A stretch of DNA of 64,000 bases from Piscicola geometra (taxonomy: Eukaryota > Annelida > Clitellata > Hirudinida > Piscicolidae). Below are positions 57,751-64,000 of this stretch, piece after piece. The position numbers were made by a program, and so were the translations under genes. The stretch is from positions 12,998,400 to 13,062,399 of the forward strand of contig OX030956.1 of the NCBI GenBank assembly GCA_943735955.1, given 5' to 3'. Each line of letters opens with the position of its first letter. The first letter of the stretch is position 1. Under the pieces are notes generated by a model. That model was not told the origin of the DNA. It worked only from the letters and a program-made list of their open reading frames with translations, and did no database searches.

Positions 57751-60700
57751 ATGGAGCTCGCGAAGGGAGTGGTGGATAAGATGTGAGTTTCAAAAATAAT
57801 TCTAACCCTTCAAACTAGTTTGATTTTTTCCCATTAAATATGAGATTTGGAAATATGTAAGGTATGCAATCAGGTATGTCTTTGCGCTCTTAATCACCGA
57901 TAATAAATCAAATCTTTTTATTGTTATTTAATTATTAATAAAACTATTCAATCATGCTTTAAATCTCTAATTAATTTTTATCGGTTGATTAAAATAATAA
58001 TAATCATTATTATCAATTAAAACTTCTATTATTTTAAGTTTTTTCTCTAACCCCTCCTCCTACCCTCAGCACCCAGGTTATGATGCACTACAGCGAGGTG
58101 GAGATGCAGGTGGTTTGAAGTTTTTTCTAGAGCTTGCACAATTCAAAAAAAGTTGCTTAAACCTGGATGAAATTAGCGATGAACCGTTATTTTAAGAGAA
58201 AAAGAATGGAATTTGTATGCTTACCTTAAAATGAAGATTTCCACTGCACCATTACTCGCTTGTTACAAAAGTAACGCGGCTTGAGTTTTTGATCAATATT
58301 TTTTGATTCACGCCTATGAGTTACTAGGGCATCGGCTGCTTTCGAACCTAGGACCGTTAACCGCTGTTCAAGCCGAGAGTCGTTACACACTCAGTTACGC
58401 GTTTGCCCATAACGTATTAATAAACGTCATGGGTAGTATCATAATGCTGATGCCTTTGAGTGTAAAATACAACTTTCCTTGAAGATCTAAAACTTAGAAA
58501 TGATTATAAAAATACATTTTTAATAGTCCAAAACCATATTAAGGATATATTACTGCTTGCAGGTGAGAGAGGCAACAAATGATGATGCTTGGGGACCTAC
58601 TGGAGCTATGCTGAACAAACTGGCCATGTACACACACAAGTGCGTGAATTTGGTTGTGTGCTGATGCTGATAGTGGCGGTTGTGATGAAGTTAGAGAAAA
58701 GATGTAATAAAAAGTTTCTTATAAACTTTAAATATCGATTTATAAAAACATTCTTATACAAATTATAAAAAATTATATTAAGAATAATTATAACCATCAA
58801 CATCTAACCCATCATCACACTTATCATTATTATTGATAATAATAATTATCATCTTTTCAATTATTCTTGCGATCTGCAGCAAAGATACATACGTAGACAC
58901 GATGTACATGCTATGGAAGAGGATGCTCCACGAGGGAAAAACTAACTACCGCAAAATCCACAAAGTAACACAAATGTGGAGTGAGAGTATTTGAAGATGT
59001 TGATCGTAGTACACTCTCTCCAATAGTTAAATCTTTATTTTTAAAACTCTGAAATTCATTTTTTCTCACATTTTTAAACTCTCTCTGTGGAACCACATCA
59101 AACATTTCAACTTTGAAAGCCCACTCAAAACCTACCGAGCAACAACTGCGAATCTATTTTTGGCACAGTCTCTTGTGATCCTAACCTACCTGCTGAAACA
59201 CGGCTCGAAGAGGGTGGTCGCCAGCTCCACCGACCGTCTGTACGACATCAAGATGTTGGGAGACCTTCCCTCCACCAACGACCTTGCCAGAGAACAAATC
59301 TCAAATAGTATTGCTGCTACATAATTCGTTACTTTAAAAAAATAATTTGTTTTTTTTTTTAAAATATGTTTACAATTCCAACAAAAAAAAGTTGACATTT
59401 TTTATATTTATATTCGTTTATATTGTTATTTAAAAGCTAGAAAGAATCCTTTTGATATATTCTGTCTAACAGTCAAAATACGAGTAAAAGAAATTGTTGG
59501 CTTATTGGAGAACAAGAAGAAACTGGAGGTGGAAAGAGTGAAGGCACAAAAGAACCTCAAGAAAATCATGGGCTTTTCAGCCGATATTTCTGGTGATTCT
59601 AATGAATGAAACTGAAGTATTATGCTTTAAAAGAATTTAAGTTAATAATTCTCCTATTTAATTTACCTGTTTAGTTTATAATTTAATGATTAATTACTTG
59701 TATAAGCATTCAATAACAGGTGATGACTCGTGGGTGGATGAACGAAAGAAAGGTATGTTCCCTGACCGAAACTATGACAGGTAAGTCATCCATTTTAATG
59801 GCTGATGATTATAACGGTGATTTTATTTAAATTTTATTTTCAAATGGGGATTTAATTTAAATTTAAATTTTATTTTCAAATGATAAAAATCCACTTTTTC
59901 AGAACTACAGACGTGGACTGGAGAGCGAATGATTACAGAGATGATGATGATGATGATTATGATGATGATAATGATGACAAAGCAGGGGCTAATGATGATG
60001 ATGCATTTGGGACTAATGATGATGACGTTGATAATGACGATGTAATCGACTTTGATGGAGATGATGGTGTAACAGAGGATTATAGCAAGAGTGCCAAAAA
60101 TGTAAAAGGTTACTCAGTTCACAGGGATGAAGCGCTGAAAAAGGAAACGAGAAGAAGTTATAGCATAGATTGTAACAACAACAACCAAGTAGCCAAGAAA
60201 GGGTACAAAGATTACCCCAATAAAACTGAATTCCGTGATGATGCTGATGATGATGGGGATGCTGGGAAAAAGTATGACTTCAAAGATGATGATGATGATG
60301 ATTGTGGAGATGATGATGATGATTGTGGAGATGATGATGACAAGATTGTTTCTGTGAGAGGCGTAAAAAGCGTTGGTGGTGCTGATGATGATGATTCCTT
60401 CAATCCGAGAAAGTACGAGAAGAGTCCATCGAAGGGGGTGAAACTAGAACGTGGTGACCCAGTTCGTAAAATGAAATCTCTGCATCTAGGTCAGACTCTC
60501 TACTTTAATTCATTTGAATTTAGGTTTAAACTTATTTAATTTTTTTCTAATTTAATTTTTTTCTAATTTAATTTTATTCCTTTTTATTTTTAAATAAATA
60601 TTTTAAAGATCTAATATTATATTATCACTTCATTTTAATAAATAGATTTCCAAAGTTATGATGATGTGATAAAATCCAACTCTGACGACACCAATAAAAA

Positions 60701-61659
60701 CCTGACCGCACCTGCTGAATTTGGCGACTTCTCTAAATTCGAAACAATTACTCAGTAAGATACCATAATAACCTCATTAATTAACACTTAATATTTCCAT
60801 TATGTTTTTTTATTTTATTCTGAGAAAAATATGTTTTTTATTTTATTCTGAGAAAAATATGTTTTTTATTTTATTCTGAGAAAAATATGTTTTTTATTTT
60901 ATTCTGAGACAAATATGTTTTTATTTTATTCTGAGATAAATATGTTTTTATTTTATTCTGAGACAAATATGTTTTTTGTATATTTTATTTTAAGGCAATA
61001 AAAAGCTTGATAGCCTAATAATTGTGAGATATAAACTATTCTCTACTAGACCTGCTGAGTTGGAAGATGATCCTTTTGATCCACTGAAGCAGCACTCTTC
61101 CAATAAAACCTCAGTTACTTCTCTTTTGGAAAACTTTCAGACTACCCCAACCTCAGTGCAACAACCACAAATGCAACAACCACAACTGCAACAACCACAA
61201 CTGCAACAACCACAAATGCATCAACCACAACTGCAACAACCACAACTGCAACAACCACAAATGCAACAACAACAACTGCAACAACAACCACAACTGCAGT
61301 TTCAGCAACTTTCGTTTCAACGACAACCAATGCTTCAACAACATTCTCTTCAGCAACCAACTTTTTACCAGCAACAACAACAACTTTCTTACAACCGCAC
61401 TCTTTCATACCCCAGCCAACAAACCTCCCTCACCAGCCCACCTATCTTCCACTCACCACCAGTTTTTAGCTCACTTCAACCATCATTTTTGCCACAAAAC
61501 AACAATCAAACATTTTTAATTCAACAGAAAATGCAATTGCAACAACAAGCTCAACTACAACAACAACAAGCAACATTCTATAATACGATTGGACAACAGA
61601 TGAGTTACAACCAATCAATTCCCAATAATTTCAACGACAATTCCAGATCTCTGATATAG
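57751..61659 (+). CDS. CLINT1/epsinR-like ENTH-domain clathrin adaptor
   Basis: Ten exons: 57751-57782, 58070-58109, 58563-58639, 58880-58964, 59169-59307, 59473-59592, 59720-59780, 59903-60489, 60646-60754 and 61050-61659. All phases agree, 619 residues. ENTH proteins bind phosphoinositides and bring clathrin and adaptors to TGN/endosomal membranes. Seen: ENTH residues 1-160 (VMMHYSEVEMQVREATNDDA, WGPTGAML, MLWKRMLHEGKTNYRKIHKS, LTYLLKHGSKRVVASSTDRL), then RVKEIVGLLENKKKLEVERV, equal to the VKELVEFAQDDDRLREER helix of CLINT1. Adaptor motifs follow: EFGDF (gamma-ear type) and DDPFDPLKQ (DPF, AP-2 ear type). Unusual are an Asp-repeat segment (exon 8, DDDDDDYDDDN and CGDDDDDCGDDDD) and a Gln/Pro repeat (LQQPQLQQPQMHQPQ) in the last exon. 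The segment after KRVV is diverged and shorter than usual in the last ENTH helix. Start: ATG in MELAKGVVDK. Confidence 0.85.
58318..58412 (-). mobile_element. tRNA-derived SINE candidate (or tRNA pseudogene)
   Basis: Read on minus, an A-box-like taactgagtgtgtaacg is followed about 45 bp later by a B-box-like ggttcgaa (plus 58341-58348). The layout and the sequence between them recall a tRNA-Ser-type head. It lies in the intron between CLINT1-like exons 58070-58109 and 58563-58639. Arm pairing is imperfect, so it is not a functional tRNA by eye. Only this copy was noticed in the window. Confidence 0.45.
59935..60060 (+). repeat. (GAT)n-rich coding repeat
   Basis: Near-uninterrupted gatgat/gataat triplets encode Asp/Asn runs within exon 8 of the CLINT1-like gene. 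A second shorter cluster occurs at about 60280-60345. Confidence 0.85.
60820..60995. repeat. 28-bp minisatellite, about 6 copies
   Basis: The unit atgttttttattttattctg plus agaaaaat is repeated about six times with small length changes, inside the intron before the last CLINT1-like exon. Confidence 0.9.
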
Positions 61660-62754
61660 AACGCATAAATGGCCTAAAGATTCTCACGTTTACAATGATA
61701 TTATTTTCTAATTAAACATTACTTTTTAAGCCCACACAAAAACTTTACATTTGAATAAGTTCGTTCTTTTTAGAAGTTAGTTTTTTTTTAGAACTTTATC
61801 TCATTTACTCATCTCAGCATCATTTAGTGATATTACTTTTGTTAAAAAAATTAACTTAACAAGTTTAAAAATTTACATAATTTTTATAAAAATTATACTC
61901 TTCATTAAAAATTGAAAAATTACATCGAATATTCGCTTGAAAGTAATTTCCAATGTATTCCTAAAGGTTTTCGCTGGTATTATTAAGCCTGCTGGAATTG
62001 TGTGAATTATTAGCCCCACCTAACGTTTTATTGTTTTTCTTTTTTCCAACTTTTGTTTCATTTTTGGCTTTTCCACTTAATCTCAGTGGATTCTTTTGGG
62101 TTTTGTTTTCTACAAATGAACGTTCACGCTTGTAAGCTTGCGATTCTACTTCAATTCTCAATATTTGAATTTATTAATAACCCTAATCAAAGATTATTGT
62201 TTTTTTGTTTTTTGAAAATTTAACAGAACTTAAGTACAACCATTGACATTATATTTTTATATCTAAATTTTTCAAACACGTGATTTTGCTTCGTTTCACA
62301 AGTAATTTATATTGCTACTTTTATATTTTATTCACAATTTGACACACTCATTGACATATCATAGACTATGGTAGTTAAAATTAAAATTAACCAAAATCTT
62401 ATTTAATCGTGTTGTTCGGCTAATAAAGTTTTACAGTAATAATGTCTCAATTCAGGGAGAAGAGCTCATTGAATATTCATGAAAGAACTTTTCGGGGCTG
62501 GAAAATTGACAAGTCCCGCCCCCGAAATTGATTGGCACTTCACTTAATGACGTCACCCATGGCCTTCTGGAATCGATTTGGAATGATGACGAGTCATTCA
62601 AGTGGAAACCTTGACGGAAAGATGATGCTGCGTCATAATAAAAATAAAAATAGCATATTAGTTTATGAATTGATCTTTATGATTTTGAATAATAGATTAT
62701 AATAAACCTAGAGAAATATCTTTTAATATTTATTTGTAAAAAGTTTCAAAAATG
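61660..62754. other. Intergenic, with a GC-richer regulatory-looking block
   Basis: AT-rich 3' flank of the CLINT1-like gene up to about 62450, with no exon (a minus frame at 61961-62161 looks accidental). From about 62450 to 62640 the composition changes and several factor-site matches cluster; listed separately. Confidence 0.5.
62450..62640. promoter_or_regulatory. Candidate promoter/enhancer with CRE, GC box and AP-1-like sites
   Basis: Within 190 bp: a GC box (cccgcccccg, about 62515-62524), a CCAAT-type attgg (62529-62533), a perfect CRE TGACGTCA (62548-62555), an AP-1/CRE-like tgacgagtca (62587-62596) and tgcgtcata (about 62629-62637). Such density in an AT-rich genome is unlikely to be background. 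The target gene is unknown. Confidence 0.5.
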
Positions 62755-62825
62755 TGCATCAGCCGGGAGTCGAACCCGGATCAATTGCTTGGAAGGCAAC
62801 TATGCTACCGTTATACCACTAATGC
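62755..62825 (-). tRNA. tRNA-Gly (anticodon TCC)
   Basis: On the minus strand the 71-nt sequence starts GCATTAG and ends CTGATGC plus discriminator A; the seven acceptor pairs form with one G-T. The A box (TGGTATAACGGTAGCA) and the B box (GGGTTCGACTCCC) are clean. The anticodon stem TTGC/GCAA holds loop CTTCCAA, giving anticodon TCC. It closely resembles eukaryotic tRNA-Gly(TCC). No intron; no CCA encoded. A run of T downstream on minus (about 62741-62746, read on plus as aaaa) could terminate Pol III. Confidence 0.95.
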
Positions 62826-63088
62826 TTAGTTTGGAAATGGTTAACTGGAGTGTGTTACAAAACTCGAGGCCTATGAGGATAATGCTAGAATACATTTTTT
62901 TTAATCGAAAAAATTAGTTTTCGGGTTTTTAAATGTGCATGTTATATACAAAAACCTAAAGATGATTTTTGATTTAATTAGAGAACTTAATTAGACATAA
63001 ATAAATGCAGGGATTTGCTGATGTTTGACGTAATTACTTCTTTTTATGAGCATTCGTAGTGGGAGCATGTGTGTTGTTTTTTTAGTTG
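62826..63088. other. Intergenic after the tRNA gene
   Basis: AT-rich spacer with a T run near 62898-62903. No coding signal. Confidence 0.4.
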
Positions 63089-63862
63089 CATCAGTCAACA
63101 GGGAGCTGTACTTGTTTTGATTTCTTTGATGCTGCCATCACCTCATCAACCTCACAAGCAACCTCCATCACATCCGTTCCCTTCACGCTAGTTATCCCAA
63201 TTATGGTAAATAATCAGGTTTTTTGTTGATAATTTAAAGGATTTATGTAGATTAAAAATGTATTCCATAGTTATTTGTTCTGTATGAAAGAATCGATAAT
63301 AAAATTTATTTTGAACATTTAAAACAACGTTAAAAATTAAGCAATTCTTACAAACACAATACCCTATTAACAAAATGATTTTCAAATAGAAAAATACTGA
63401 ATATGAACTCATAAATCTAAAAAATTTGTTAGAAAACAATAGCAGAAGACAAGGCCATAAAAATATTAAATATTTTGAGTGTGGTGATAGTGATATAATG
63501 CCATAAAAACGTCTGCTTTGCGCTTATTAGGAAAGCCAGCGGGGAGCCTCAGATCATGGATAACACAGTGTCTTAACAGTGTGTTAGCTAGCTGGGGTGG
63601 GTGAATAGCACTTTTAAATGAAAAGTGTTGAAAAAAAGGTTTTGGTTAAAAAATCAGGTTGTTGTAAGCAGGCAAAAGATTTAATCATAGTTATTTGGAA
63701 GAATTGTCTAACTTTCATTACACTGTCACTGCCAACTCAAAATTTATTTATTTTCATCGAAATCAGATTTTTTGGAGCATCTCAAAAATAGGCTGCATCA
63801 GAGTCGAGACAGTCGTAGTCGCAAAAGGACGGCTGGTAATAGAAAGGATGCGATGTCAGGTG
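63089..63862 (+). CDS. Possible exon pair of an unrecognised gene
   Basis: Exon-like block 1, after acceptor gcatcag (about 63098), reads STGSCTCFDFFDAAITSSTS and ends at a donor after VIPIM (about 63203, then GTAAAT). Block 2, after tcag near 63767, is open to a GTGTGAG donor near 63859 in two frames: one hydrophobic/basic (IFWSISKIGCIRVE) and one strongly basic (DFLEHLKNRLHQSRDSRSRK). The phase of block 1 favours the first. Both have better composition than their surroundings. No family match; exon status uncertain. Confidence 0.25.
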
Positions 63863-63889
63863 TGAGAGGGGTTGGTTCAATATTTGTAG

Positions 63890-63978
63890 TTGTTGTGGTT
63901 GTTGTGGATGTTGTGGTTGTTGTGGATGTTGTGGATGTTGTGGTTGTTTTTGTTGTTGTTGTTGTTGTTGTTGTTCCG
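63890..63978. repeat. (GTT/GTG)n repeat
   Basis: A run of gttgttgtgg and gttgtt units near the right edge. It gives poly-Val on plus and Thr/Asn-rich frames on minus; no evidence for coding. Confidence 0.9.
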
Positions 63979-64000
63979 TGAAAGGTGCGTTTTTAAGGCT

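Noticed and set aside
61142..61408. Minus-strand Val/Ala- and Leu/Trp-rich frames
   Set aside because: Shadows of the CAA/CAG (Gln) repeat in the last CLINT1-like exon.

Overview
This window is eukaryotic nuclear DNA from an invertebrate animal. It is very AT-rich and holds intron-containing genes on both strands with GT-AG splice sites and introns mostly of 50-1000 bp. The gene set is metazoan: DCDC2, Rab11-FIP, a natriuretic-type receptor guanylate cyclase, INSM, the choline transporter CHT1, otubain, COA8 and a CLINT1-type ENTH protein. A lophotrochozoan such as a leech or other annelid would fit, but that is my inference and not proven. No operon, CRISPR, phage or protein-coding transposon is visible.

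Layout. 1-1845 (-): 3' part of an MTHFSD orthologue. 3079-10510 (-): a nine-exon DCDC2 orthologue whose long intron carries a 2.5 kb 15-bp minisatellite. 11533-16344 (-): a three-exon protein with a hunchback/Ikaros-type C-terminal finger pair. 17709-21503 (-): a class I Rab11-FIP with C2 and Rab11-binding ends. 23068-33609 (-): a 26-exon natriuretic-receptor-like guanylate cyclase with two minisatellite-filled introns. 34621-35547 (+): a short INSM/nerfin-type zinc finger repressor, divergent from the cyclase. 36417-37043 (+): an unrecognised single-pass membrane protein. 37390-37787 (-): the C-terminus of a multi-pass membrane protein. 38783-42346 (+): a coiled-coil protein including a 19-nt microexon. 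44871-50201 (-): CHT1. 52460-53569 (+): a threonine-rich, probably GPI-anchored mucin-like protein. 54318-56405 (-): otubain, head-to-head with COA8 at 56742-57357 (+). 57751-61659 (+): a CLINT1/epsinR-like protein with Asp- and Gln-rich insertions and a tRNA-derived SINE candidate in an intron. 62755-62825 (-): tRNA-Gly(TCC). The end holds possible exons of another gene.

Gene models were built by hand: I read splice sites and required codon phase to carry across each junction. For DCDC2, the finger protein, INSM, otubain, COA8, the mucin and the CLINT1-like gene all junction phases agree. First exons are missing for MTHFSD, Rab11-FIP and the 37.4 kb gene, and one junction is unresolved in the coiled-coil gene. 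The genes do not form one pathway. A loose theme is membrane traffic and neural or ciliary function (Rab11-FIP, CLINT1, CHT1, guanylate cyclase, INSM, DCDC2), but nothing indicates that these neighbours are functionally clustered. Homology calls rest on recalled family motifs and alignments by eye, not on searches.
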